From Amycolatopsis thermophila (GTDB lineage: Bacteria > Actinomycetota > Actinomycetes > Mycobacteriales > Pseudonocardiaceae): a stretch of 64,000 nucleotides of DNA. The notes below the pieces were generated by a model, which saw only the letters and a program-made list of their open reading frames with translations, was not told the origin of the DNA and did no database searches. The position numbers and the translations under genes are program-made. Where the stretch lies: contig NZ_JAUSUT010000001.1 in NCBI RefSeq assembly GCF_030814215.1, positions 7,006,001 to 7,070,000 of the forward strand, written 5' to 3'. Every line of letters begins with the position of its first letter. The first letter of the stretch is position 1. Below, one piece after another: positions 1 through 8,309 of this stretch.

Positions 1-633
1 CCGGCAGGCGACCACGTCGGAAACGGACACGCAAGCCAGCTCGTGTTCGGCGGCGAACCGCGCCGGTTCGCGGCCCCGCGCGGTCTCCCCCGTCAGCTCG
101 GACGCCACGATCTCGCTGAACACGCCCGCGGGAGCCAGAGCGGCCAGGCGCATGAGGTCCACGACGGCCTCGGCCCGACCCTCCCGCGCGGACAACCCGC
201 CGTTCCGCGCGCGCACCGGCACGACGTGCCCGGGACGGATGAACTCACCAGGATGCGAATCCGGCCGGGCGAGCGCCTTGATCGTCCGCGCCCGGGCGGT
301 CGCCGAGATACCCGTACCGACGTCGGCTCCGTCGACGGTCACGCACAGCGCGCTGCCGAACCGGTCGGTGCGGTCGCGCCGCATCAACGGGAGTTCGAGC
401 CGGTCGCACGCCTCCTCCTCCATCGCCACCCGCAGGAAGCCGGTCGTGTGCCGCACGAGGAAGGCGATCCAGTGCGGCGTCGCCGCCCCGGCGGGCAGGA
501 CCAGCGCACCTTCGCCGCCGCGCCGCACATCGTCGACGAGGACGATCGGTTCGCCGGCCGCGAGAGCCCGGAGGGCGTGCTGGACCCGGCCGGCAGCCGG
601 GTCCAGCACCGCGGGCGGCGCTTCCACGCTCAC
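1..633 (-). CDS. ribB: 3,4-dihydroxy-2-butanone 4-phosphate synthase-like protein (partial)
   Basis: Reads VEAPPAVLDPAAGRVQHALR, then ALAAGEPIVLVDDVRRGGEG, the N-terminal pattern of RibB, followed by GIS-ATARARTIKALA and PGHVVPVRA, the conserved substrate-loop and HVFPL-like segments. RibB turns ribulose 5-phosphate into the four-carbon riboflavin precursor in the cytosol. The GTG start overlaps the stop of the flavin reductase (GTGA), so the two are translationally coupled. The gene runs off the left edge, so any fused GTP cyclohydrolase II domain cannot be judged. Its place behind a flavin reductase and a flavin monooxygenase suggests dedicated flavin supply (inference). Confidence 0.85.
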   Translation of the reverse strand, partial: MSVEAPPAVLDPAAGRVQHALRALAAGEPIVLVDDVRRGGEGALVLPAGAATPHWIAFLVRHTTGFLRVAMEEEACDRLELPLMRRDRTDRFGSALCVTVDGADVGTGISATARARTIKALARPDSHPGEFIRPGHVVPVRARNGGLSAREGRAEAVVDLMRLAALAPAGVFSEIVASELTGETARGREPARFAAEHELACVSVSDVVACR

Positions 634-1148
634 GGCGAGACCACCAGGTCGCCGCGATCGTCGAGGCGGCGGAAGCGGCTGCCGTGGAACACCAGCGGCG
701 CCACGTCCGGCTCGGTGGCCAGACCGTGGATGCGCAGCAGCACGATCACGTGGTCACCGGCAGGCAGCTCGTCTTCGACCGAGCAGTCGAACCACGCCGC
801 CGCGCCTCGCACGAAGACCGCGTCGTCGTCCCCGGCGTACCAGGCGACGTTCGCGAACCGGTCGCCGTCCTTGCTGGACAGGGCGCGGCACGCCCGATCC
901 TGGTCTTCGGCCAGCACGCTCACGCCGAGGCGCCGCCGCTCCCGCAGCTTGGGCCAGGTGGAGGAGGTGTTCTGCACACACACCGACACCAGTGGAGGCG
1001 CCAAGGACACCGAGGTGAACGAGCTGACCGCCATCCCGGTCGGTGCACCCTGGTGCAGAGCGCAGACCGCGATCACCCCGCTGGGAAAGCTACCGAACGC
1101 CTGACGCAACACCCGCGCGTCCACCTCGGCCGGTTCCACCGGAATCAC
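630..1148 (-). CDS. NAD(P)H:flavin reductase of a two-component monooxygenase
   Basis: 172 aa, the usual size of HpaC/ActVB-type flavin reductases. Shows FPSGVIAVCA near residue 18, then MAVSSFTSVSLAPPLVSVCV (flavin-binding loop) and a C-terminal AAWFDC...AGDHVIVLL block. It would reduce FAD or FMN and pass it to the oxygenase encoded 35 bases upstream on the same strand. The GTG start at 1148 has a GAGG Shine-Dalgarno five bases away. The stop overlaps the RibB start. A decayed paralogue lies at 12525-12960. Confidence 0.9.
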   Translation of the reverse strand: MIPVEPAEVDARVLRQAFGSFPSGVIAVCALHQGAPTGMAVSSFTSVSLAPPLVSVCVQNTSSTWPKLRERRRLGVSVLAEDQDRACRALSSKDGDRFANVAWYAGDDDAVFVRGAAAWFDCSVEDELPAGDHVIVLLRIHGLATEPDVAPLVFHGSRFRRLDDRGDLVVSP

Positions 1149-1183
1149 GATTACCTCACCTCCCTGGTCCGACGGTTGCCCGG

Positions 1184-2395
1184 TCAGACGTCGATGTTCA
1201 GCGGCTCGTCCGCGCCGAGGAGCAGGCGGCCGTAGGCTTCCTTGCCCACCTGCGGCATCACCAGGGCGTGCCGGCCGGCGATCTCCGAGTCCCGCCAGAT
1301 GCGGCTGAGCACGTTGGCGTCGGCGAAGGAGGACGCACCGTTGGCGCTCATCAGCCGGTCGATGCCCTCCTTGACCAGCTCACCGATCATGCCGGTGTCC
1401 ATCCGGACCCGGCCGCGGATGAGCCGGTCCAGCAGGACGCGGCCGGCGGCCGCACCGTCCACATCGGCCGTGGCACGCCGCATCAGCAGCTCCGCCTGGT
1501 CGAACCGGGTGGCCGCCTCGGCGACATCGACCTGGTGGATCGTCGAGTTCCGCGCGTTGGTGTAGAAGGTGTACGCCACGTTCTTCGACGGCAGCTTCGC
1601 CAGCGTCACGTCCATGGCGTGGCGGGCCAGACCGAGCTGGGCGGCGACCAGGATCAGCGCGGCCACCGGGATGAAGGCCATGTTCGAGTTCTGCTCGTCC
1701 GGTTTGTGGGAGGTCGCGTAGCGGCCCTCCACCATGTCGGTGAAGCTCTGGATCCGGTGGTCGGGCACGAAGTGGTCCTCGACGACGATGGTGTCGCTGC
1801 CCGATCCCTTCATGCCGGCGACGAACCAGGTCGGCTCGATCCGCCAGGCGCTCGACGGGATCAGTGCCAGTGCCATGGGGTTGCGCCCCTCCGGCACGTC
1901 GAGTTTGATCCCCAGCGTGCCCCACGTCGCCGCGAAGGAACCCGACGCGTACGCCCAGCGCCCGCTGACCAGGTAGCCCCCGTCGACGCGCTCGGACTTC
2001 AGCGGCGGGGAGAAGATGCCGCAGGCACGGGCGTTCGGGTCCGCGCCGAACACCTCCTCCTGCGCCTGGTCGGAGAACGTCGTCGCGAACCAGGTGCACA
2101 CGTTCAGCAGCGCGGCCGCCCACGCGGTCGAACCGTCACCGTGGCCGATCTCGGCGATGGCCTCCATCGCCGTCCGCAGGTTGGCGCCGAGACCGCCCAG
2201 GCGTCGCGGCACCATGATCTTCAGCAGCTCGGCTTCCTCGAGGGCCCGCATCACCTCGGGCACGACCCGGCGCTGTTCGGAACCGGCCTCCGCGTGCTGT
2301 TCGATCAGCGGGATCAGCGCGGTGGCGCGGGCGATGATCTCGGTGTCGGGGGCGGTCGCCTCGTTCAGCGACGGCGAATCCATCAATGCGGTCAT
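1184..2395 (-). CDS. Acyl-CoA-dehydrogenase-fold flavin monooxygenase (resorcinol hydroxylase candidate)
   Basis: 403 aa with the acyl-CoA dehydrogenase fold used by group D two-component monooxygenases (HsaA/HpaB-like): an N-terminal helical domain ending LLKIMVPRRLGGLGAN, a middle beta domain with GRWAYASGSFAATWGTLG, and a C-terminal helical domain ending near NVLSRIWRDSEIAGRHALVM. Start chosen at the ATG preceded by GGAGA; longer in-frame extensions lack a ribosome site. Followed by its flavin reductase. With hydroxyquinol dioxygenase and maleylacetate reductase divergent from the same locus, the likely reaction is hydroxylation of resorcinol (or a close phenol) to hydroxyquinol. The substrate is inferred from neighbours only. 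Confidence 0.82.
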   Translation of the reverse strand: MTALMDSPSLNEATAPDTEIIARATALIPLIEQHAEAGSEQRRVVPEVMRALEEAELLKIMVPRRLGGLGANLRTAMEAIAEIGHGDGSTAWAAALLNVCTWFATTFSDQAQEEVFGADPNARACGIFSPPLKSERVDGGYLVSGRWAYASGSFAATWGTLGIKLDVPEGRNPMALALIPSSAWRIEPTWFVAGMKGSGSDTIVVEDHFVPDHRIQSFTDMVEGRYATSHKPDEQNSNMAFIPVAALILVAAQLGLARHAMDVTLAKLPSKNVAYTFYTNARNSTIHQVDVAEAATRFDQAELLMRRATADVDGAAAGRVLLDRLIRGRVRMDTGMIGELVKEGIDRLMSANGASSFADANVLSRIWRDSEIAGRHALVMPQVGKEAYGRLLLGADEPLNIDV

Positions 2396-2553
2396 GGCAA
2401 GGTCTCCGCTCATCTTCGTTGACGTCACCCGCTCCTCGGGGCGGGGTAGCAGCAACAGTAGGCGGATTTTCCGGCCTGTCTGCCCTGATCGCGACGCGCG
2501 ATGGCCGGATGACGAAACGCGGCTAGTCCGAAGTGGACGCTTCGTCCCGCGCG

Positions 2554-3591
2554 CTAACGGGTGCGGCGCAAAGTCTCCGACGGCGCCTCGCCGAACCGCT
2601 CCCGGTACGCCTGCGCGAACCGCCCGAGGTTGACGAAGCCCCATCGGTGGGCCACCTCCGCGACCGAGGCGGCGCCGGCGACGAGGTCGCCGTGTACCCG
2701 GTCCAGCCGGACAGCGCGCACGTACGCACTGGGGGACACGCCCAGGTGCTCCCGGAAACCCTGCTGCAGCCGGCGCCCGCTCACGCCGGCCAACTGCGCC
2801 AGATCACCCAGCGTCCACGGCTTTTCCGGGGCGGCATCCACCGCCTCGACCACGCGTTTGACGGTGCGCGGCCGGGACGGCGGAGCCGGGTCGCGCAGCT
2901 CGTTCGCGTAGTCGTGATGCTGCGCCAGCACGAGCCCGCCGATGACCATCCGCTCCAGGTACTCCCGGTGCCGGTCGGACCGGTGCACCAGGCTCTCGGG
3001 ATTGCCGAGTTCGGACAGCAGCAGACCCAGTGTGTCCAGCCAGCTCTTGCCCGCGCCGCGCTCGACGTCGAGCTCGAGCGCGAAGCGGACCCAGGAGCCG
3101 ACCGGGTGGCCGAGCACCGCCTCCAGTTCCTCCTCCAGCACGCGGCGGGAGATCTTGACGCACAGCTGCATGGCGTCCTCGCCCCAGCGCGGCAGGAAGG
3201 TGTGCTCACGTGGCGTGAAGACGGCGGCGCGGCCGGGAACGGCCGTCATCTCCTGCCGTCCGCACTGGGTGGCCACGACACCCGAGAGCGGGACGTTCAC
3301 GTGGTAGGCACCGAGCGCCCCCGGATCGACGGTGGTCTCCACACCGAACCGGACCAGGCCGAGCGTCAGGTGTTCCAGCCGCGTGGCACTGAGCCGGGAC
3401 AGGGGGAGCTCCCCCTCCGCCCGGCCGGCCGGTGTGACCCGGGCCGGGTAGAACACCTCGTTGAGCCGCTCCCGGAACACGTCGAACGGCGCGGCGTGGC
3501 ACAACTCGCGAAAACCTCGCGGAGTGGCCGGTCCGTGACCGGCCTCCGGGATGAGGGTGAACCGCGGCGCGGTCGCCTCCGTGCTGTGCAT
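2554..3591 (-). CDS. AraC family transcriptional regulator
   Basis: About 345 aa. An N-terminal AraC-binding-like sensor half (RFGVETTVDPGALGAYHVN, then AVFTPREHTFLPRWG) precedes two C-terminal helix-turn-helix units; the second is seen as VAEVAHRWGFVNLGRFAQAY. Start placed at the ATG at 3591, with AAGGGG just upstream; a longer start at 3627 is possible. It sits between the hydroxylase genes (same strand) and the divergent dioxygenase genes, so it is the obvious local regulator responding to the aromatic substrate (inference). It resembles the AraC protein at 9311-10282 and its decayed neighbour. Confidence 0.9.
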   Translation of the reverse strand: MHSTEATAPRFTLIPEAGHGPATPRGFRELCHAAPFDVFRERLNEVFYPARVTPAGRAEGELPLSRLSATRLEHLTLGLVRFGVETTVDPGALGAYHVNVPLSGVVATQCGRQEMTAVPGRAAVFTPREHTFLPRWGEDAMQLCVKISRRVLEEELEAVLGHPVGSWVRFALELDVERGAGKSWLDTLGLLLSELGNPESLVHRSDRHREYLERMVIGGLVLAQHHDYANELRDPAPPSRPRTVKRVVEAVDAAPEKPWTLGDLAQLAGVSGRRLQQGFREHLGVSPSAYVRAVRLDRVHGDLVAGAASVAEVAHRWGFVNLGRFAQAYRERFGEAPSETLRRTR

Positions 3592-3840
3592 GTGCGCCCC
3601 TTTTCGCTGATCAGACGCCACTGTCATGGTCTTCGGGCGGGCGGGGTGCTGTCAAACTCGCCCGTCGTGCCCACGCTAGGAGTGCCGGGGGGCGTCGCAA
3701 GCCGGTTCACGCACTCGCCGGCCGGAAAACGAACCCGGTCACTTTCGCGATCCGGCCGGCAGCCGACACGAAGCGGCTCGCCCGCGGCGGCGCGGGGATC
3801 TAGGTTCGGCCCACATCCGCCGACGAACGAGGAGCCTTGC
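3592..3840. promoter_or_regulatory. Divergent promoter region between araC-type gene and the hydroxyquinol operon
   Basis: 249 bases without a gene separate the divergent AraC gene and the ABM-dioxygenase-reductase operon. The right end carries GAGGAG eight bases before the ABM start. I could not pick out a convincing pair of AraC half-sites or a clear -35/-10 by eye, so only the location is offered. Confidence 0.5.
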
Positions 3841-4140
3841 ATGATCGTCGAGTACGCCTACCTCCGGATCCTTCCCGGACGGGAGCACGAGTTCGAACAG
3901 GCGTTCGAGAAGGGGCGGCCGATCCTCACAGGCGCGCACGGCTGCGTCTCGGCCGGTCTGTTCCGCGACGCCGAGCAGCCCTCCTCCTACCTGCTCCAGG
4001 TCACCTGGCGGACGCTGGCCGACCACCTCGAGACCTTCCCCGGCAGCGAGGCGGGACGCCGGTTCGCCGAGCACGTCGCACACTACTTCGACGGCGCGCC
4101 ACAGGTGCGCCACTTCGAAGCGGCCGACGTGTCCGAGTAG
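3841..4140 (+). CDS. ABM-domain small monooxygenase-like protein
   Basis: 99 aa dimeric alpha-beta barrel of the antibiotic biosynthesis monooxygenase (ABM) family: MIVEYAYLRILPGREHEFEQ, a central LQVTWRTLADHLETF and the end VAHYFDGAPQVRHFE. Strong GAGGAG ribosome site. First gene of a plus-strand operon with hydroxyquinol dioxygenase and maleylacetate reductase. Small ABM proteins in aromatic operons are often of unknown role; quinone handling or oxygenase assistance is possible but unproven. Confidence 0.8.
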   Translation: MIVEYAYLRILPGREHEFEQAFEKGRPILTGAHGCVSAGLFRDAEQPSSYLLQVTWRTLADHLETFPGSEAGRRFAEHVAHYFDGAPQVRHFEAADVSE

Positions 4141-4177
4141 GCGCCGCGACCACCCGATAAGAGAAAGGCCTCACCCC

Positions 4178-5035
4178 GTGGACTTCTCCGTGGAAACCGC
4201 CACCCCGACGGTGGTGGACAGCTTCCGGAACACACCGGACGCCCGCCTGCGCGGCGTTCTGGAAAGCCTGACGCGGCACCTGCACGACTTCGTGCGAGAG
4301 GTCCGCCCGTCCCTGGCCGAGTGGAACCAGGCCATCGAGTTCCTCACCGAGGTCGGCCAGACCTGCACCGGCACCCGGCAGGAGTTCATCCTGCTGTCCG
4401 ATGTGCTCGGCGTGTCGATGCTGGTCGAGACGATGAACGCGCAGCAGACGGGGACCGACAGCACCGTGCTCGGACCGTTCCACATGACCGAGTCCCCCCG
4501 CCGCGCCCTCGGCGACTCGATCGACCTCCTGGGCGGGCCGCGCCCCTGCGTGGTGTCCGGCCGCGTTCTCGGGACCGGCGGCCAGCCGGTGGCCGGTGCG
4601 GAGATCGACGTGTGGCAGTGCAACGAGGAGGGCTTCTACGACGTCCAGCAGCCAGACGTGCAGCCCGCCGGCAACGGCCGCGGCTTGTTCACCGCCGACG
4701 ACCAGGGCCGGTACTGGTTCCGCACGGTCGTGCCCAGCCACTACCCCATTCCCACCGACGGACCGGTCGGGCGACTGCTGCAGGCGACCAAGCGGCACCC
4801 GTACCGCCCCGCCCACGTCCACTTCCTCGTCACCGCCTCCGGCTACGAGGAACTCACCACCCACGCCTTCGTCGCCGGCAGCCCCTACATCGACTCCGAC
4901 GCCGTGTTCGCGGTCAAGCAGAGCCTGCTGGTGGACTTCGCCGAATCGGACGACGACGAGGCCGCGGCAACCTTCGGGGTGACGGCACCCTTCGTCCACG
5001 CACAGTTCGACATCGTGCTCGAGGAGCGGGCGTGA
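4178..5035 (+). CDS. Intradiol hydroxyquinol 1,2-dioxygenase
   Basis: 285 aa intradiol ring-cleavage dioxygenase with the N-terminal helical dimer domain (residues about 15-100, TRHLHDFVREVRPSLAEWNQ) and a catalytic beta domain. Iron ligands are visible: Tyr in EGFYDVQ, Tyr in SHYPIPTDG, and two His in YRPAHVHFLV. The absent catechol-type features and the adjacent maleylacetate reductase favour hydroxyquinol (1,2,4-trihydroxybenzene) over catechol. Product: maleylacetate. GTG start at 4178 with GAGAAAGG upstream; the stop overlaps the next start (GTGA). Confidence 0.88.
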   Translation: MDFSVETATPTVVDSFRNTPDARLRGVLESLTRHLHDFVREVRPSLAEWNQAIEFLTEVGQTCTGTRQEFILLSDVLGVSMLVETMNAQQTGTDSTVLGPFHMTESPRRALGDSIDLLGGPRPCVVSGRVLGTGGQPVAGAEIDVWQCNEEGFYDVQQPDVQPAGNGRGLFTADDQGRYWFRTVVPSHYPIPTDGPVGRLLQATKRHPYRPAHVHFLVTASGYEELTTHAFVAGSPYIDSDAVFAVKQSLLVDFAESDDDEAAATFGVTAPFVHAQFDIVLEERA

Positions 5036-6132
5036 CGGCCGGCGCGTTCACCTACCAGGCACTGCCCATGCGGGTGGTCTTCGGCCCCGGGCGGCTCGCC
5101 GACCTGCACGCCGAGGTCTCCGAGCTCGGGCTGCACAGGCTCCTCGTGCTGGCCACGCCGAACCAGCGCACGCTGGCCGACCGCGTCGCCGGCCTGCTCG
5201 GCGACCGGGCGGCGGGTGTGTTCGCGGGCGCCCGGATGCACGTGCCCGCCGAGGTCGCCGCCGCGGGACGGAACCAGGCCCGCGAGGTCGACGCCGATGG
5301 TTGTGTCGCGATCGGTGGCGGCTCGACCATCGGGCTCGGCAAGGCGATCGCCCTCGAGACCGGCCTGCCGGTCGTCGCCGTGCCCACGACCTACTCCGGC
5401 TCCGAGATGACACCGATCTGGGGCATCACCGACGCCAGGCGGAAACGCACCGGCCGCGATCCCGCCGTCCTGCCCCGCAGCGTGCTCTACGACCCCGACC
5501 TCACCACGGACCTCCCGGCTGCCCTGTCCGGCACCAGCGGGATCAACGCGATCGCCCACGCGGTCGAGTCCCTCTACGCGCCCGACACGTCACCGGTGAT
5601 CGAACTGTTCGCCGAAGAGGGCATCCGGTGCCTGGCCGCGGCCCTGCCCGCCATCGCGGCTGATCCGTCCGACCGCGACGCGCGCTCGGAGGCCCTGCGC
5701 GGCGCCTGGCTGTGCGGCGCCTGCCTGGGGGCGACCACGATGTCGCTGCACCACAAGCTCTGCCACGTCCTGGGCGGCACCTTCGACCTGCCGCACGCGC
5801 CGACGCACGCCGTGGTGCTCCCGCACGTGGCGGCCTTCAACCTGCCCGCCGCACCGGCCGCCCACGCCGCCCTGTGCCGGGCACTGCGGACCGACCACCC
5901 GGCCCGCGCCCTGGCCGACCTCGCGACCGCGGTGGGCGCGCCCCGGTCACTGGCCGAGCTCGGGCTGCGCGAAGCCGACCTGCCCGAGGTCATCGAGCAG
6001 GTCCTGGCGCAGCCGTACGCGAACCCCCGCACCCCGACCCACGGCGACCTCGACGCGCTCCTCACGGCGGCCCATTCGGGGTCCCGCTCGCGGCTCGCCG
6101 GGCTCCACGCGCCAGACGCGAAGGGGAGCTGA
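5032..6132 (+). CDS. Maleylacetate reductase
   Basis: 366 aa iron-alcohol-dehydrogenase-fold enzyme that reduces maleylacetate to 3-oxoadipate with NAD(P)H. Visible: the nucleotide loop AIGGGSTIGLGKAIALETGL, then VAVPTTYSGSEMTPIWGITD typical of maleylacetate reductases, and the C-terminal metal-site region SLHHKLCHVLGGTFDLPHAP. GTG start overlaps the dioxygenase stop by GTGA, so the pair is coupled. 3-Oxoadipate would leave through the beta-ketoadipate pathway, whose thiolase genes are not in this window. Confidence 0.92.
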   Translation: MTAGAFTYQALPMRVVFGPGRLADLHAEVSELGLHRLLVLATPNQRTLADRVAGLLGDRAAGVFAGARMHVPAEVAAAGRNQAREVDADGCVAIGGGSTIGLGKAIALETGLPVVAVPTTYSGSEMTPIWGITDARRKRTGRDPAVLPRSVLYDPDLTTDLPAALSGTSGINAIAHAVESLYAPDTSPVIELFAEEGIRCLAAALPAIAADPSDRDARSEALRGAWLCGACLGATTMSLHHKLCHVLGGTFDLPHAPTHAVVLPHVAAFNLPAAPAAHAALCRALRTDHPARALADLATAVGAPRSLAELGLREADLPEVIEQVLAQPYANPRTPTHGDLDALLTAAHSGSRSRLAGLHAPDAKGS

Positions 6133-6410
6133 AGAAGGACGTCCGCCGCACCATGGCGCGGGCGCAGCCGACCGGGGCGAGCCGCAAGCCGGGGAAACCG
6201 GCCGGCCAGGGGTCTCGACGAGCATCCGAGCCTCGAGACGAGCCAGTGGCGCGCCGAGGCAGGTGTGAGTGGCTGTAACCGAACATCCTCGACGTGGCGC
6301 GGCCGGGCTCGCGATCCAGCGAGCTCGCCGGCGTCCGCGCCCCCGGCGCACCCAGGTGGCGCTGAAGGCTGAGCACGACGCGGTTCCCGGCACGGACGGG
6401 ACAGCCACCG
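6125..6410 (-). pseudogene. Cytochrome P450 C-terminal remnant
   Basis: Across several minus-strand frames one reads VRAGNRVVLSL, LDREPGRA, FGYSHSHTCLGAPLARLEAR and AGRFPGLRLAPVG, the heme-binding Cys loop and C-terminus of an actinobacterial P450. Frameshifts separate the pieces and the first 300 residues are missing. Tail-to-tail with maleylacetate reductase. Ends are approximate. Confidence 0.6.
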
Positions 6411-6667
6411 GATTGTGATCGAGCGGTCGCGGTGCGGAGCACGAACTGCCGCGCTGCGGTCGGCAACCACCCGCTTCCAGCGTATTCCGCGCTGGCCCAG
6501 CATCCGACCAGTGCCGGACGGGAGCGGTTGTTCGCGGTTGTGGAGGTGTTGGCCGGCGGAGTGAGCGCCCTGTCGGTCGGAACGAACTCAGCCTTCGGTC
6601 GCCCAGTGTGCGAAAAACGAGCCGGCCTCTCTCTACCCGGGTTTTCCGTTCGGCCCCGACCTCGCTG

Positions 6668-7508
6668 TGAGCAGGGACAACACGTCGTGGGCGACGTTGC
6701 TGCTGCGCCGGCGACAGCACCGGCCAACGTCAGCATGTCCTCACCGGCCCCGCGGCAACCAGTGATCTCGCGTTCGATCGTCACCAGCATCGCGGTTCGG
6801 AGTTCGGTGTTGACGTTGACCTTCCCGATCCCGGCCCCTGGTGCCTCGCGCAGGTCGGTTTCGGAAAGGCCGGACGCGCCGTGCAGGACCAGCGCCACGG
6901 GCCCCCGCCTGTTCCGGGACGGCAGCCGGCCGTGGCCAGTCCAGTGCGGGTACACCGGAGTACTTGTCGTGGACGTTGCCCACCCCGCAGGCGAGGAGCT
7001 GGGCGCCGGAGGCGTTCAGGAACGGCCGCGCCGTCGCCGGATCGGTCTTGCCGGCCGTGGCCGTCTCTGGGGCTGCGGCGCGGGCCTCGTCACCGGGCAC
7101 GCTGCCCAGTTCGGCTTCCACCACGACGCCGAGCGGTGCCGCGAACTCCCGCACTTGCCGCACGAACTCGGCGTTGGCCGTCGGCGGCAGGTGGGAGCCG
7201 TCGGCGAGGACCGAATCGGCGCCAGCTTCGATCGCGCGGCGGATCAGGGCCTCGTCCTTCGCGTGGTCGAGTCGGACGCAGACCTCGACTGCCGCGTCGT
7301 CGACGATGTGCCGCAGCGTGCGGATCAGCTTCGGTCCCGTGGCCTGTCCCGCCGAGGACGGGGCGACCAGGAGCACAACGGGCAGCCGCAGCCGTTCGGC
7401 CGCGTCGACGACGGCCAGTGCGGTGTCCGTGCCGTAGCAGGTGAACGCGGGAACCGCCGTGCCCGCGTTCAGTCGCCGTGCCACGACGTCGTCGAGAGCC
7501 GCCCTCAT
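6668..7508 (-). pseudogene. Class II (ketose-bisphosphate) aldolase, frameshifted
   Basis: Begins MRAALDDVVARRLNAGTAVP and continues through LRLPVVLLVAPSS, VEVCVRLDHAKDEALIRRAI and GADSVLADGSHLPPTANAEF, a class II aldolase of the GatY/Fba type acting on tagatose- or fructose-bisphosphate. After GVGNVHDKYSG the frame is lost near 6905-6950 and the zinc-site/phosphate segment resumes in another frame as LVLHGASGLSETDLR and GIGKVNVNTELRTAML. At least one indel makes it non-functional; the 3' end is approximate. Confidence 0.75.
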
Positions 7509-7727
7509 CGCCGGCTCGGCGACGCGAACTCCAACAACAGCCGCTTGCGCATGGTGGCGATCGCGATCAGGCCGATCAGGCAGGTTGTGGGTCTGCTGGA
7601 CGAGCCGGGTGGCGACGTAGGTCGCCGTGCCACCGGCGATGACGACGGAGATGTTGGTGGCCAGCGCGGTTGCGGTGTAGCGGACCTCGTCGGGGAACAG
7701 GCGCGGGGTCAGGGTGAAGGAGGCGCT
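7509..7727 (-). pseudogene. MFS (metabolite:H+ symporter) C-terminal remnant
   Basis: Reads PRLFPDEVRYTATALATNIS and VIAGGTATYVATRLVQQTHN, a late transmembrane segment of the MHS branch of the major facilitator superfamily, then a shifted frame with CLIGLIAIATMRKRLLLEF. Only the last 70 or so residues remain. The left edge joins the aldolase remnant, and the right edge at about 7727 joins an oppositely oriented isomerase fragment, marking a recombination junction. Confidence 0.6.
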
Positions 7728-8269
7728 ACGAGGACTTCGCCCGCCACTGGAACCCGATCCTCGACGTCTTCGACAGCGAAGGTGTCCGCTTCGCGCACGA
7801 GGTGCACCCGTCCGAAATCGCTTATGACCACTGGACAAGCGTCCTCACGCTCGAAGCGATCGGGCGGCGTGCGGCGTGCGGCTTCAACTGGGACCCGTCG
7901 CACATGCTGTGGCAGGGCATCGACACCGTCGGCTTCATCACCGACTTCGCCGACCCGATCTACCACGTCGACCGCAAGGGCACGCGCATCCGCCCTGCCA
8001 GCGGACGGTCCGGCATCCTCGGCTCGCACCTGCCCTGGGGCGACCCGCGCCGCGGCTGAGACTTCGTCTCCCCCGGACACGGCGACGTGCCGTGTGAGGA
8101 CGCGTTCCGCGCTCTCGCGGCGATCGGCTACCACGGCCCGATCTCGGTGGAGTGGGAAGACGCCGCCATGGATCGCCTGCACGGCGCCGCGGAAGCGGTG
8201 CATCGCATCCGGGAACTGTTGTGGCCCTTGCCGGACGCATCGTTCGACTCCGCGTTCAGCAACCAGTGA
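7726..8269 (+). pseudogene. Sugar phosphate isomerase/epimerase (IolE-like TIM barrel), truncated with internal stop
   Basis: Starts in mid-protein with YEDFARHWNPILDVFDSEGV and reads through GFNWDPSHMLWQGIDTVGFI to GSHLPWGDPRRG, then TGA at 8057-8059, then in the same frame DFVSPGHGDVPCEDAFRALA to the end ASFDSAFSNQ. In this family a Trp normally follows PRRG, so the stop looks like one TGG to TGA change. The N-terminal half is lost at the junction with the MFS remnant. Confidence 0.75.
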
Positions 8270-8309
8270 GCAACATGACGACCACCGCCGACCGGCTCTC
8301 CTGCCGACC

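Noticed and set aside
43-1104. Long plus-strand open frame of 353 codons at the left edge
   Set aside because: It is the antisense of RibB and flavin reductase, with Arg/Pro/His-rich composition and no family pattern; the minus strand reads as known enzymes.
1043-2422. Plus-strand 459-codon frame opposite the monooxygenase
   Set aside because: Shadow of the minus-strand gene; His/Arg/Gly-rich and lacking any domain.
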